A stretch of DNA of 64,000 nt from Serratia quinivorans (lineage in GTDB: Bacteria; Pseudomonadota; Gammaproteobacteria; Enterobacterales; Enterobacteriaceae): contig UGYN01000002.1 of the NCBI GenBank assembly GCA_900457075.1, positions 1,860,001 to 1,924,000 of the forward strand, in the 5' to 3' direction. A program made the translations under genes and the position numbers. Below are positions 11,901 to 19,871 of this stretch, in pieces. Positions within the stretch are counted from its first letter, which is position 1, and each line of letters starts with the position of its first letter. The notes under the pieces were generated by a model. The model saw nothing but the letters and a program-made list of their open reading frames with translations. It searched no databases and was not told the DNA's origin.

Positions 11901-12275
11901 CTGACCCGTGTGGTATTGACCGTGCCGGCTCCTGGGGATGCCAACAGCGAAGAGGTGACCAAGATCCTGACCAACGCTGCCGAACGCTGTTCACTGGTGC
12001 TCGATACCCCCGCACCAGAGGTGTATTTGGTCGATCTGCAGCAGGGCATCCAGATCTTTGAGTTGCGTATCTATGCCGCCGAGATGGGCCACCGCATGCC
12101 GCTACGCCACGAGATCCATCAGTTGATTCTGGACGGTTATCGCGAGCACGGCATTACGCTGCCATACCCACCGTTCCAGGTACGCAGCGAGACGCTCTCA
12201 CGCCTGACCAGCAATGGCCGCACACCGCCGTCCACCCCGCCGCCGAACACCAAACGCGAATCAGGCAGTCTGTAA
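8928..12275 (+). CDS. mscM: Miniconductance mechanosensitive channel MscM (YjeP)
   Basis: A large MscS-superfamily channel of 1115 residues (about 1107 in E. coli). It starts at GTG 8928, 13 bp after psd, with AAGGGA upstream. A signal peptide (MRLIITLLLGCLLSQPVLA) is followed by a long Gln/Glu-rich helical periplasmic domain (about 20-470). A multi-pass membrane region comes next, and then the MscS pore and beta domain near the C-terminus (LSVGLGFGMQEIFSNFISG, then GDTVTIRNLTGSVTKINTRA). It opens under hypo-osmotic shock; in E. coli it is co-expressed with psd through sigma-E and CpxR. That regulation is known for E. coli and not demonstrated here. Confidence 0.94.
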   Translation: MRLIITLLLGCLLSQPVLAAAVPTETQLKQELKQAEGNKNAPNQAETTEALQSALNWLSERKESLTRVEQYQRVIDDFPKMTQELRRQLVIEESKILPNGDNLPASDLEQQILQTSSLLLEQARLLQQEQERTREISDSLGQLPQQQTDARRALTEVQRRLQAQPANPTTPHAQAALALLQTEAAARKAKVDELELAQLSANNRQELARMRAEVYKKRHEKIDIQLQALRNNLNAQRQREAELALEKTEQLAEQNGDLPKSISRQLQINRELSAALNNQAQRMDLISSQQRQAAAQTLQVRQALSTIIEQAQWLGSSSALGETLRAQVATLPEMPKPQQLDGDMAQLRVQRLQFESQLEKLSQREFKRDDGSELTSAERRIVDAQLRTQRELLNSLLSGCDTQILELTKLKVANTQLIEALNEIRDATHRYLFWVPDINPINLSYPINVAHDLTVLLSLDTLSQLGGAFMMMVTSKETLIPIFGALLLVIFSISSRKHYHAFLTRASSRVGKVTQDEFFLTVRTVFWSILVALPLPVLWAALGFGLQSAWNYPVAEAIGKGVTATLPILWVCMICAAFAHPQGLFIVHFRWPVKQVSRAMRYYKMSIWLIVPLIMALITFDSLKEREFASTLGRLCFILLCLALALVTNSLKRAGIPLYLDKKGSGENMVNTALWGLLLSAPVLAALASAVGYLTTAQALLARLETSVAIWFFLLVIYHIIRRWMLIQRRRIAFDRAKQRRADILAQRARGEEETPHTPNSTEGSMDMDDSEIDLDTISAQSLRLVRSILTMIALVSVIVLWSEIHSAFAFLENITLWNVSSTVNGVDTPHPITLGAVLIAILVLIVTMQLVRNLPALLELAVLQHLDLTPGTGYAITTITKYLLLLFGAVLSFSWIGIEWSKLQWVVTALSVGLGFGMQEIFSNFISGLIILFEKPIRIGDTVTIRNLTGSVTKINTRATTISDWDRKEIIVPNKAFITEQFINWSLSDNLTRVVLTVPAPGDANSEEVTKILTNAAERCSLVLDTPAPEVYLVDLQQGIQIFELRIYAAEMGHRMPLRHEIHQLILDGYREHGITLPYPPFQVRSETLSRLTSNGRTPPSTPPPNTKRESGSL

Positions 12276-12287
12276 GCGCAGAATGCA

Positions 12288-12317
12288 AAAAGGGTTCGAC
12301 CATGGCCGAACCCTTTT
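12288..12317 (+). terminator. Terminator of rsgA/psd/mscM run
   Basis: An 11-bp stem AAAAGGGTTCG / CGAACCCTTTT with a short ACCATGGC loop, 12 bp after the mscM stop. The A and T runs on both sides would let it act in either direction. Confidence 0.85.
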
Positions 12318-12326
12318 ATCACCACA

Positions 12327-12455
12327 ATATATCCTATGGCTTTCATGTTGCAGCTAGGCGCCCAGCTCGCTCATCCCCAGGCGCTTACTTCAGTAAGTAA
12401 CTGGGGTGAGCGAGTGCAGGTAACAACGCTGCGGCTTGAAAGACGACGGATATAT
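12327..12455. repeat. 129-bp imperfect palindromic intergenic element
   Basis: The element begins ATATATCC (12327-12334) and ends with the exact complement GGATATAT (12448-12455). Inside, the two halves keep matching as an imperfect inverted repeat: CTTTCA against TGAAAG, then CTCGCTCATCCCCAG against CTGGGGTGAGCGAG. At the centre is a CTTAC-TTCA-GTAAG hairpin. The transcript would fold into one long stem. It lies exactly between the convergent genes mscM and epmA and has no coding potential. From memory, related elements with the same central and flanking words are scattered through Serratia, Yersinia and Pectobacterium genomes; I cannot confirm copy number from this window, where I see only one. 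Confidence 0.75.
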
Positions 12456-12457
12456 AG

Positions 12458-13435
12458 TTATGCGCGATCGACCGGGAACGCCAGCACTTCACTCAGGCTC
12501 TCGGCACCCAGCGCCAGCATCACCAAACGGTCAACCCCCAGCGCCACGCCAGAGCATTCAGGCATGCCGTGCTGCAAAGCATCCAGCAGGTTGTTATCAA
12601 TCGGATGCTGTGGCAGGCCACGTTCCGCACGCTTGCGGTTGTCCTGGGCAAAACGCTGCCCTTGTTCGCGGCTGTCCGTCAGTTCACGGAAGCCATTCGC
12701 CAGCTCAATGCCTTTGAAGTAAACCTCGAAACGCTCCGCCACCCGGTGATCCTCGGTACTGATCTCCGCCAGCGACGCCTGGCTGGCCGGGAAGTGATAA
12801 ACGAACGCCGGTTTGTCACGACCAATGTGCGGCTCCACGCCGACGGTAAACAGCAGTTGCAACAGCGTATCGCGATCTTCTTCCGTATCGGCAATGTTGC
12901 TCAGATCCAGCTTGGCCGCCGCTTCACGCAGTTGTGCCTTCTCCGCTGACAGCGGATCGATATCCAGATGGCGCAGGAAAGCCTGCTGATAGGACAGGGT
13001 TTCCGCGCTGTCGCAATCCAGCACCTGCTGTAGCAGATCGTCCACCTCATTCATCAGACGGTACATGTCGTAATGCGGGCGGTACCACTCCAGCATGGTG
13101 AATTCCGGGTTGTGGTGACGGCCGGCTTCCTCATTACGGAAGCTGCGCCCCATCTGATAGATCGGACCGCTGCCCGCCGCCAGCAAGCGCTTCATGTGGT
13201 ATTCCGGGCTGGTCATCATGTACAGCGTCAGGCCATCCGCCGCGCCGGGCCCGACGAAACGCGTCTGGAACGGGAACAGGTGGATATCGGTGACCGTCGC
13301 CTGGCTCATGGTTGGCGTCTCAACTTCCAATACGCCACGATCGGCGAAGAAACGCCGGATCTCAGTCAGGATCGCTGCGCGCTTCAACAAATTGGCGATG
13401 GGTGCACTTGGCTGCCAGCTTGCCGTTTCGCTCAT
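12458..13435 (-). CDS. epmA: EF-P--(R)-beta-lysine ligase EpmA
   Basis: A truncated class II lysyl-tRNA-synthetase-like enzyme (PoxA/GenX/YjeA, 325 residues). It activates (R)-beta-lysine and attaches it to Lys34 of elongation factor P. It lacks the anticodon-binding domain of LysS. Class II motifs are visible, including [19 protein letters not shown] (motif 2) and the C-terminal [12 protein letters not shown] (motif 3). The ATG at 13435 gives the exact E. coli length and start ([10 protein letters not shown]); the open frame extends further upstream without support. Its substrate gene efp and partner epmB are about 5 kb away in this window. Confidence 0.96.
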
Positions 13436-13633
13436 GGTAATTACTCCGAAATCAAACAGGGGATGCAGTCTACTCGTATCCCGGCATGCAAACAAATTCT
13501 TAACAGGCCCTGGACTTTTAACCGCGACATTACCTGATAAATAGTTAGTAATAAGGTTAATAAAAGGTGAATAAACGTTAAATCCTGCCTGCGGTAAATT
13601 ATCCTCCCGGTCGGCGGTTAAAAGGCAAAACAA

Positions 13634-13674
13634 TCGATCACATCAAATTTCTTCTACTTAACTTTAGGTATAGT
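13634..13674 (+). promoter_or_regulatory. FNR-dependent promoter of frdABCD
   Basis: TCGAT-CACA-TCAAA at 13634-13647 has the same half-sites and spacing as the FNR box I recall for E. coli frdA. A TATAGT -10 lies at 13669-13674. This centres the box about 41 bp before the expected start point, a class II FNR arrangement, so anaerobic induction is inferred. The remaining ~145 bp to frdA is an A+T-rich leader. NarL sites were not resolved. Confidence 0.7.
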
Positions 13675-13820
13675 TAATTCCACATTATTGGTGGGAGATA
13701 TCTATCCTTAGTATTAATGCAACGACAATAAACTCAGTTAGTTAGCACCCGAAGTTTTTTATAAATATTAAGCATAGATATTTAATTTGCCGTTCTTAAC
13801 AAGAATATTGGAGGAATGCA

Positions 13821-15617
13821 GTGCAAACCTTTAACGCCGATCTTGCCATTATTGGGGCCGGGGGTGCTGGTTTACGTGCAGCAATAGCCGCAGCGGAAGC
13901 CAACCCCCAACTGAAAATCGCGCTAATCTCAAAAGTCTACCCGATGCGCAGCCATACGGTGGCCGCTGAAGGAGGCTCCGCCGCCGTCACTCAGGATCAC
14001 GATAGCTTCGACTACCACTTCAACGACACCGTTGCCGGTGGCGATTGGCTGTGTGAACAGGACGTGGTCGACCATTTCGTCCACAACTGCCCGCGCGAAA
14101 TGACCCAGCTTGAGCAATGGGGTTGTCCATGGAGCCGTAAAGAGGACGGTTCAGTCAACGTACGTCGCTTCGGCGGCATGAAGATTGAGCGCACCTGGTT
14201 CGCCGCCGACAAGACCGGCTTCCACATGCTGCACACCCTGTTCCAGACCTCGCTCAAATATCCGCAAATCCAGCGTTTCGACGAGCACTTCGTGCTGGAT
14301 ATTCTGGTGGATGACGGCCAGGCCCGTGGCCTGGTGGCGATGAACATGATGGAAGGCACCCGCGTGCAGATCCGTGCCAATGCGGTAGTCATGGCTACCG
14401 GCGGTGCCGGCCGCGTGTACCGCTACAACACCAACGGCGGTATCGTCACCGGTGATGGCATGGGCATGGCATTCCACCACGGCATACCTCTGCGTGATAT
14501 GGAGTTCGTCCAATATCACCCTACCGGCCTGCCCGGCTCCGGTATCCTGATGACCGAAGGCTGCCGTGGCGAAGGCGGCATTCTGGTAAACAAAGACGGC
14601 TACCGCTACCTGCAGGACTACGGCATGGGGCCGGAAACCCCGCTGGGTGAGCCAAAGAACAAATACATGGAACTGGGCCCGCGCGACAAGGTTTCACAGG
14701 CTTTCTGGCATGAATGGCGAGCCGGCCGTACCGTTGCTACCCCACGCGGAGACGTGGTTTATCTCGACCTGCGCCACCTGGGTGAAAAGAAACTGCTGGA
14801 ACGTCTGCCGTTCATCTGTGAACTGGCCAAGGCCTATGTCGGCGTCGACCCGGTGAAAGAGCCGATCCCGGTACGTCCGACCGCGCACTACACCATGGGC
14901 GGCATTGAAACCGATCAAAACTGCGAAACCCGTATCAAAGGGCTGTTTGCCGTCGGTGAATGTTCCTCCGTCGGCCTGCACGGCGCCAACCGTCTGGGTT
15001 CCAATTCGCTGGCGGAACTGGTGGTGTTCGGCCGGGTAGCCGGTGAACAAGCCGCTCGCCGCGCGCTGGAAACCGGCCCGGCGAACGGTAGTGCTCTGGA
15101 TGCACAAGGGCGTGACGTCGAAACCCGCTTGAGCAACCTGATGAAACAGGAAGGCAACGAGAACTGGGCCAAAATCCGCGACGAGATGGGCATGTCGATG
15201 GAAGAAGGCTGCGGTATTTACCGCACGCCGGAACTGATGCAGAAAACCGTCGATAAACTGGCCGAGCTGAAAGAACGCTTCAAGCGCGTCAAAATTACCG
15301 ACAGCTCCAGCGTGTTCAATACCGATCTGCTGTACACCATCGAGCTGGGTTACGGGCTGGACGTGGCCGAATGCATGGCGCATTCCGCCTTCAACCGTAA
15401 AGAATCCCGCGGTGCCCACCAGCGTCTGGACGAAGGCTGTACCGAACGTGACGACGTGAATTTCCTCAAGCATACGCTGGCGTTCCATAACCCGAACGGC
15501 GCACCACGCCTGGAATACAGCGACGTGAAGATCACCAAACTGCCACCGGCCAAACGTGTTTACGGCGCTGAAGCCGAAGCGCAGGATAAAAAGGATAAGG
15601 AGCAGGCAAATGGCTGA
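13821..15617 (+). CDS. frdA: Fumarate reductase flavoprotein subunit
   Basis: Catalytic subunit of the anaerobic quinol:fumarate reductase, 598 residues, on the cytoplasmic face of the inner membrane. GTG start at 13821 with a strong GGAGGA site. The FAD-binding [10 protein letters not shown] motif is at about 12-21. The covalent-FAD histidine is H45 in [10 protein letters not shown]. Catalytic HPTGLPGSG and REGGILV-type segments and the late TAHYTMGG motif are present. It heads frdABCD; frdB overlaps its end by 8 bp. Confidence 0.97.
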   Translation: MQTFNADLAIIGAGGAGLRAAIAAAEANPQLKIALISKVYPMRSHTVAAEGGSAAVTQDHDSFDYHFNDTVAGGDWLCEQDVVDHFVHNCPREMTQLEQWGCPWSRKEDGSVNVRRFGGMKIERTWFAADKTGFHMLHTLFQTSLKYPQIQRFDEHFVLDILVDDGQARGLVAMNMMEGTRVQIRANAVVMATGGAGRVYRYNTNGGIVTGDGMGMAFHHGIPLRDMEFVQYHPTGLPGSGILMTEGCRGEGGILVNKDGYRYLQDYGMGPETPLGEPKNKYMELGPRDKVSQAFWHEWRAGRTVATPRGDVVYLDLRHLGEKKLLERLPFICELAKAYVGVDPVKEPIPVRPTAHYTMGGIETDQNCETRIKGLFAVGECSSVGLHGANRLGSNSLAELVVFGRVAGEQAARRALETGPANGSALDAQGRDVETRLSNLMKQEGNENWAKIRDEMGMSMEEGCGIYRTPELMQKTVDKLAELKERFKRVKITDSSSVFNTDLLYTIELGYGLDVAECMAHSAFNRKESRGAHQRLDEGCTERDDVNFLKHTLAFHNPNGAPRLEYSDVKITKLPPAKRVYGAEAEAQDKKDKEQANG

Positions 15618-16344
15618 GATGAACACCCTGAAAATCGAGGTCATGCGCTATAACCCGGAACGCGACTCTGAGCCGCATTTCGAGACCTTCGCGGTGCCTT
15701 ATGATGAGCAAACCTCGTTGCTCGACGCCCTGGGCTACATCAAGGATAACCTGGCCCCCGACCTTTCCTACCGCTGGTCATGCCGTATGGCGATCTGCGG
15801 CTCGTGCGGCATGATGGTCAACCGGGTGCCAAAGCTGGCCTGTAAAACTTTCCTGCGCGAGTACACCGGTGGCATGAAGGTTGAAGCGCTGGGCAACTTC
15901 CCGATTGAGCGCGATCTGGTGGTCGACATGACCCACTTTATCGAAAGTCTGGAGGCGATTAAGCCTTACATCATCGGCAATAACCGCAAGCCGGAAGATG
16001 GCCCTAACGTGCAGACTCCGGCGCAGATGGCCAAGTATCACCAGTTCTCCGGCTGCATCAACTGCGGTCTGTGTTATGCCGCTTGCCCGCAGTTCGGCCT
16101 GAACCCTGAGTTTATCGGCCCGGCGGCGATCACCCTGGCGCACCGCTATAACCTGGATAACCGCGACCACGGCCAGAAACAGCGTATGGCGCAGCTCAAC
16201 GGTGACAATGGCGTCTGGAGCTGTACCTTTGTCGGTTACTGCTCTGAAGTATGTCCGAAACACGTCGACCCGGCCGCTGCCATCCAGCAGGGCAAGGTGG
16301 AAAGTGCCAAAGACTTCATGATCGCCATGCTGAAGCCGCAATAA
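15610..16344 (+). CDS. frdB: Fumarate reductase iron-sulfur subunit
   Basis: Electron-transfer subunit of 244 residues, equal in length to E. coli FrdB. It holds a [2Fe-2S] plant-ferredoxin domain ([14 protein letters not shown], then a fourth Cys) and a C-terminal domain binding [4Fe-4S] and [3Fe-4S] ([12 protein letters not shown], later [11 protein letters not shown]). The ATG at 15610 lies inside the end of frdA, which suggests translational coupling; the frame remains open upstream but homology starts at [11 protein letters not shown]. Confidence 0.97.
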   Translation: MAEMNTLKIEVMRYNPERDSEPHFETFAVPYDEQTSLLDALGYIKDNLAPDLSYRWSCRMAICGSCGMMVNRVPKLACKTFLREYTGGMKVEALGNFPIERDLVVDMTHFIESLEAIKPYIIGNNRKPEDGPNVQTPAQMAKYHQFSGCINCGLCYAACPQFGLNPEFIGPAAITLAHRYNLDNRDHGQKQRMAQLNGDNGVWSCTFVGYCSEVCPKHVDPAAAIQQGKVESAKDFMIAMLKPQ

Positions 16345-16359
16345 GGGAGATAAACAGCA

Positions 16360-16752
16360 ATGACAACACAACGTAAGCCCTATGTGCGCACCATGACGCC
16401 GACCTGGTGGCAAAAGCTCAGCTTCTACCGTTTCTATATGCTGCGTGAAGGCACCTCGGTGCCGGCGGTCTGGTTCAGTATTGTGCTGATCTACGGCGTC
16501 TTTGCGCTAAAAGGCGGAGTAGACAGTTGGGCCGGTTTCGTCGGTTTTCTGCAAAACCCGCTGGTGCTGCTGATTAACTTCGTCGCGCTACTGGCCGCAC
16601 TGCTGCATACCAAGACCTGGTTCGATTTGGCGCCAAAAGCTGCCAACATTGTGGTTAACAGCGAGAAAATGGGCCCGGGGCCAATAGTGAAAACGCTATG
16701 GGCGGTGACGATAGTTGCCAGCGTGGTCATTCTGGCCGTGGCCTTGGTGTAA
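16360..16752 (+). CDS. frdC: Fumarate reductase membrane anchor FrdC
   Basis: A 130-residue membrane anchor with three hydrophobic helices. Together with FrdD it binds menaquinol and fixes the FrdAB head to the inner membrane. The N-terminus [29 protein letters not shown] carries the conserved family signature. Third gene of frdABCD, 15 bp after frdB. Confidence 0.96.
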   Translation: MTTQRKPYVRTMTPTWWQKLSFYRFYMLREGTSVPAVWFSIVLIYGVFALKGGVDSWAGFVGFLQNPLVLLINFVALLAALLHTKTWFDLAPKAANIVVNSEKMGPGPIVKTLWAVTIVASVVILAVALV

Positions 16753-16764
16753 TCCGGAGGAAAC

Positions 16765-17124
16765 ATGATAAATCAAGCACCTAAACGCTCAGACGAACCG
16801 GTTTTCTGGGGATTATTCGGCGCCGGCGGCATGTGGGGAGCCATCATCGCCCCCGCCATAGTGCTGCTGGTCGGCATTCTGCTGCCATTGGGGTTATTCC
16901 CAGGCGATGCGCTGGGCTATGACCGCGTACTGGCCTTCTGCCAGAGCCTGATCGGCCGCCTGTTCCTGTTGCTGATGATTATCCTGCCGCTGTGGTGCGG
17001 TTTACACCGTATCCACCATGCGATGCACGATTTGAAAATCCATGTGCCGGCCGGCAAATGGGTCTTCTACGGCCTGGCTGCCATCCTCAGCGTAGTGACC
17101 GTGATCGGAGTAGTGACTCTGTAA
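16765..17124 (+). CDS. frdD: Fumarate reductase membrane anchor FrdD
   Basis: A 119-residue subunit with three membrane helices, the last gene of the operon. [20 protein letters not shown] at the N-terminus and [15 protein letters not shown] between helices 2 and 3 are FrdD signatures. It starts 12 bp after frdC and is followed by a strong terminator. Confidence 0.96.
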   Translation: MINQAPKRSDEPVFWGLFGAGGMWGAIIAPAIVLLVGILLPLGLFPGDALGYDRVLAFCQSLIGRLFLLLMIILPLWCGLHRIHHAMHDLKIHVPAGKWVFYGLAAILSVVTVIGVVTL

Positions 17125-17133
17125 GCCTCTTCT

Positions 17134-17160
17134 GGCGGCCACTTCCGTTGGCCGCCTTTT
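17134..17160 (+). terminator. Terminator of frdABCD
   Basis: Stem GGCGGCCA / TGGCCGCC around a CTTCCGT loop, followed by TTTT. It lies 10 bp after the frdD stop and also sits at the 3' end of the convergent gdx. Confidence 0.88.
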
Positions 17161-17167
17161 ACATCTC

Positions 17168-17485
17168 TTAATGGCTGCTGAACTTCAGCCCGAGTATGCC
17201 GACAACGATCAGGCACAGGCTGAGAATGCGTGCGATATTGGTTGATTCGCCCAGTAGCACCATCCCCATAATCGCGGCACCTACCGCACCAATACCGGTC
17301 CAGACCGCGTAGGCCGTGCCGGCCGGCAGCGTTTTCATGGCATGCGCCAGCAACAGCATACTGACCACCATGGCGGCAATAGTGATAAGGCTGGGTGTCA
17401 GACGGGTAAAACCGTGAGTGTATTTCAAACCGATAGCCCACACTACTTCAAGCAAACCGGCAATAAGCAGAATAATCCAAGCCAT
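17168..17485 (-). CDS. gdx: Guanidinium exporter Gdx (SugE), SMR family
   Basis: A 105-residue small multidrug resistance protein with four membrane helices and the central glutamate in helix 1 ([12 protein letters not shown]13). The [10 protein letters not shown] motif in helix 3 and the overall sequence match E. coli Gdx/SugE. It works as a dual-topology dimer exchanging guanidinium for protons. A guanidine-II riboswitch lies directly upstream, which supports guanidinium rather than general drugs as substrate. Confidence 0.95.
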   Translation of the reverse strand: MAWIILLIAGLLEVVWAIGLKYTHGFTRLTPSLITIAAMVVSMLLLAHAMKTLPAGTAYAVWTGIGAVGAAIMGMVLLGESTNIARILSLCLIVVGILGLKFSSH

Positions 17486-17500
17486 GAACAGGCTCCATTA

Positions 17501-17548
17501 CCATGGGGTCGTCCCCGGATACAGATGCGTAAACAGGTCGTCCCGTTT
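17501..17548 (-). promoter_or_regulatory. Guanidine-II riboswitch (mini-ykkC) controlling gdx
   Basis: The minus-strand leader contains two small hairpins with the same ACGA loop: AAACGGG-ACGA-CCTGTTT (17548-17531) and CCGGGG-ACGA-CCCCATGG (17518-17501), 12 bases apart. Paired stems capped by ACGR loops define the guanidine-II class. The second hairpin stands just ahead of the gdx Shine-Dalgarno (ATGGAG, 17498-17493), consistent with guanidine binding freeing translation. Gene context (a guanidinium exporter) agrees with the known class. Confidence 0.88.
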
Positions 17549-17569
17549 AGCGTTGTGATATGCCCGGAG

Positions 17570-17575
17570 ATTATA
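17570..17575 (-). promoter_or_regulatory. -10 element of the gdx promoter
   Basis: A perfect TATAAT on the minus strand about 20 bp before the first riboswitch hairpin. The -35 region is weak (CTGTTA at 17-bp spacing). Confidence 0.6.
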
Positions 17576-17701
17576 CCTGCAGCCAGGGAGGATAACAGCA
17601 CAAAGGTGCCTGCCGGGAAAGGCTCAGCGGAGAAAGCGGTATCCCACGACGATGCCCTTTTGCGGCCGTTCGCGGAATACCGCAGAAATCAGCAAGGTGG
17701 G

Positions 17702-17833
17702 TTATTCCGCGCTACGCTGGATGGCCTTACCACCAGCCTGAATATCTTCGCCCACGCCTTGAGTGGTATTGCATGCGGTCAATGAGGCCAAGAACATCAA
17801 AGAGAAAATCGCGATAATACTTTTCTTCAGCAT
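17702..17833 (-). CDS. ecnB: Entericidin B-type small lipoprotein
   Basis: A 43-residue protein read leftwards from ATG 17833 to TAA at 17704. It opens [20 protein letters not shown] and then C, a lipoprotein signal peptide with lipobox LTAC (Cys21). The mature peptide [18 protein letters not shown] fits the entericidin family signature (GxGxDIxxxGxAI). In E. coli the ecnAB pair lies between efp and sugE, exactly as here; EcnB is described as bacteriolytic and stationary-phase expressed. A second, related gene lies 122 bp upstream. Function is inferred from family and position. Confidence 0.88.
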   Translation of the reverse strand: MLKKSIIAIFSLMFLASLTACNTTQGVGEDIQAGGKAIQRSAE

Positions 17834-17925
17834 ATGAAAGCCCTTATTTGTCAGTGATGAAAAAGTACGGCTTTCTAAGCTTAGTAAATATCAGCGAGAG
17901 TTGCTGTTTAGAATGGTCTTATTTC

Positions 17926-17943
17926 GCACTAATACATTAGTGC
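17926..17943. repeat. 18-bp perfect inverted repeat between ecnA and ecnB
   Basis: GCACTAA-TACA-TTAGTGC, seven-base arms around four bases. It lies 12 bp downstream of the ecnA stop and about 90 bp upstream of ecnB. It lacks a T tail, so it looks more like a protein site or weak attenuator than a terminator. Confidence 0.55.
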
Positions 17944-17955
17944 ATTTGATACTTA

Positions 17956-18084
17956 TTAACTGGCCGTACGCGAGATAGCGCCGCCAAGATGCTGAACGTC
18001 TTCACCGAATCCACGGAAAGTATTACATCCGCTAAGGGACATCAGTAGCAACAGGGAGATAACGGCCAACAGAGTTTTCTTCAT
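17956..18084 (-). CDS. ecnA: Entericidin A-type small lipoprotein
   Basis: A 42-residue protein from ATG 18084 to TAA at 17958. The signal peptide MKKTLLAVISLLLLMSLSG ends in lipobox LSGC (Cys20). The mature part NTFRGFGEDVQHLGGAISR shares the G-x-G-x-D-[IV]-x-x-x-G-x-A-I pattern with the downstream gene. In E. coli EcnA acts as the antidote to EcnB. It lies between the efp terminator and ecnB on the same strand. Confidence 0.87.
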   Translation of the reverse strand: MKKTLLAVISLLLLMSLSGCNTFRGFGEDVQHLGGAISRTAS

Positions 18085-18118
18085 TATGCAGATTCTGCCA
18101 ACAATTTGCGGGGATAAA

Positions 18119-18146
18119 ACAAAGGAGCCCAACGAGGCTCCTTTGT
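18119..18146 (-). terminator. Terminator of efp
   Basis: Stem ACAAAGGAGCC / GGCTCCTTTGT around CAACGA, 8 bp downstream of the efp stop. The TTTGTTTTATCC that follows on the minus strand supplies a T-rich end. Confidence 0.85.
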
Positions 18147-18154
18147 ATTGAAAC

Positions 18155-18721
18155 TTATTTTACGCGTGATACGTATTCGCCAGAGCGGGTGTCAACACGG
18201 ACAACTTCGCCAATCTGTACGAACAATGGCACTTTAACCACGGCGCCGGTGCTCAGGGTCGCAGGCTTGCCGCCGGTACCGGCAGTATCGCCTTTCAGGC
18301 CAGGATCGGTATCAGTGATTTCAGCTTCGATGAAGTTCGGTGGCTGAACAGCGATAGGACGACCGTCCCACAGGGTAACGATACATTCTGCGTTATCTTG
18401 CAGCCATTTTGCCGCGTCAGATACGGTTTTCTCTTCAACACCGTGCTGCTCGAAAGTCTCAGGGTGCATGAAGTGGTAGAACTCACCGTCGTTGTACAGG
18501 TAGTTCATGTTGGTATCTACAACGTCTGCACCTTCGCAAGAGTCAGTAGATTTAAAGGTTTTCTCTACGCGGCTGCCGGTCAGCAGGCGACGCATTTTAA
18601 CGCGCGCAAACGCCTGGCCCTTGCCCGGCTTAACAAACTCACTGGATTCGATAGCGTAAGGCTCGCCCTCGAACATGATTTTAAGACCCGGACGGAAATC
18701 GTTGCTAGAATAAGTCGCCAT
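18155..18721 (-). CDS. efp: Translation elongation factor P
   Basis: A 188-residue tRNA-shaped factor that binds between the P and E sites and rescues ribosomes stalled at polyproline runs. Three beta domains are recognisable: KOW-like N-terminal, OB, and the C-terminal OB ending [13 protein letters not shown]. The modified lysine is K34, in the loop KPGKGQAF, the substrate of EpmA (12458-13435) and EpmB (18764-19792). It diverges from epmB across 42 bp. Confidence 0.98.
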   Translation of the reverse strand: MATYSSNDFRPGLKIMFEGEPYAIESSEFVKPGKGQAFARVKMRRLLTGSRVEKTFKSTDSCEGADVVDTNMNYLYNDGEFYHFMHPETFEQHGVEEKTVSDAAKWLQDNAECIVTLWDGRPIAVQPPNFIEAEITDTDPGLKGDTAGTGGKPATLSTGAVVKVPLFVQIGEVVRVDTRSGEYVSRVK

Positions 18722-18763
18722 GATGGCCCTCTGAATATTTAAACTGGTAGCTTAGCCAAAAAA

Positions 18764-19792
18764 ATGGCACACATTATAACCCAAAATACGGCATATAGAG
18801 AAGATTGGTTGCATCAACTCGCCGATGTTATTACCGATCCCGATGAATTACTGCAGCTTTTGTCACTGAATACGCATCCGGAATTGCCACAGGGCCGTGA
18901 AGCCCGTCGGTTGTTTGCGCTGCGCGTCCCCCGCTCTTTCGTAGCCCGCATGCAGCCTGGCGATGCCAATGACCCGCTGCTGCGCCAGGTTCTGACTGCC
19001 AGCGAAGAATTCATCAATGCGCCTGGCTTCACCACCGATCCGCTTGATGAACAGCGTAGCGTAGTGCCGGGGCTGCTGCATAAATACCGTAATCGTGCTT
19101 TGCTGCTGGTTAAGGGCGGCTGTGCGGTCAACTGCCGCTACTGCTTCCGCCGCCATTTTCCGTATCAGGACAACCAGGGCAATAAGGCCAACTGGCGTCA
19201 GGCGCTGGATTATATCCGCCAACACCCGGAACTCGATGAGATTATTTTCTCGGGTGGCGATCCGCTGATGGCAAAAGACCATGAGCTGGACTGGCTAATC
19301 GGTGAACTGGAAGCCATTGAGCATCTAAAACGTCTACGCATTCACACCCGCTTGCCGGTGGTTATCCCCGCGCGAATTACACCGGAGCTGTGCCGGCGGC
19401 TGTCGGCATCGCGCCTGCAGGTGCTGATGGTCACGCACATCAACCATGCCAATGAGATTGACCGCGAACTGCAGGCCAGCATGGCGCAACTGCGTCTGGC
19501 TGGCGTCACGCTACTGAATCAAAGCGTGCTGCTGCGCGGTATTAATGACGATGCCGATACGCTGGCGGCACTGAGCAACGCGTTGTTTGATGCAGGCATT
19601 CTGCCTTATTACATCCACGTACTGGATAAGGTGCAGGGGGCTGCACACTTTATGGTCAGTGATGATGAAGCACGCACTATCATGCAGGCGCTGCTGGGCA
19701 AGATTTCCGGCTATATGGTGCCACGCTTGACCCGTGAGGTCGGCGGTAAGCCAAGCAAAACCCCTCTCGATCTGCACCTGATGCAAGACTGA
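18764..19792 (+). CDS. epmB: EF-P beta-lysylation protein EpmB (lysine 2,3-aminomutase)
   Basis: Radical-SAM, PLP-dependent aminomutase of 342 residues converting (S)-alpha-lysine to (R)-beta-lysine for EF-P modification. The radical-SAM cluster motif CAVNCRYCFRRHFPY is at about residues 120-134. The KAM-type SGGDPLMAKD segment follows, and LTREVGGKPSKTP near the C-terminus carries the PLP-binding lysine region. It diverges from efp, so enzyme and substrate genes share a control region; epmA is the third piece. Same length as E. coli YjeK. Confidence 0.96.
   Translation: MAHIITQNTAYREDWLHQLADVITDPDELLQLLSLNTHPELPQGREARRLFALRVPRSFVARMQPGDANDPLLRQVLTASEEFINAPGFTTDPLDEQRSVVPGLLHKYRNRALLLVKGGCAVNCRYCFRRHFPYQDNQGNKANWRQALDYIRQHPELDEIIFSGGDPLMAKDHELDWLIGELEAIEHLKRLRIHTRLPVVIPARITPELCRRLSASRLQVLMVTHINHANEIDRELQASMAQLRLAGVTLLNQSVLLRGINDDADTLAALSNALFDAGILPYYIHVLDKVQGAAHFMVSDDEARTIMQALLGKISGYMVPRLTREVGGKPSKTPLDLHLMQD
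18773..18778 (-). promoter_or_regulatory. Candidate -10 of the efp promoter, inside epmB
   Basis: A TATAAT hexamer on the minus strand 52 bp upstream of the efp ATG. It falls within codons 4-5 of epmB, so the efp promoter would overlap the start of the divergent gene. The -35 hexamer is poor, so this is tentative. Confidence 0.5.
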
Positions 19793-19813
19793 TTAGCGGT
19801 ATATTGCAGATAC

Positions 19814-19846
19814 AAAAAGAGGCATGCCGGAGCATGCCTCTTTTTT
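19814..19846 (+). terminator. Terminator of epmB
   Basis: A 14-bp perfect stem AAAAAGAGGCATGC / GCATGCCTCTTTTT closing a CGGA loop, with T runs on both strands. It can serve epmB and the convergent small lipoprotein gene. Confidence 0.9.
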
Positions 19847-19871
19847 ATGTTACGCGTTGTTCATTAGGCCG

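Noticed and set aside
17342..17785. 147-codon open frame on the plus strand over gdx and its leader
   Set aside because: It is antisense to gdx, the guanidine-II riboswitch and ecnB, all well supported on the minus strand.
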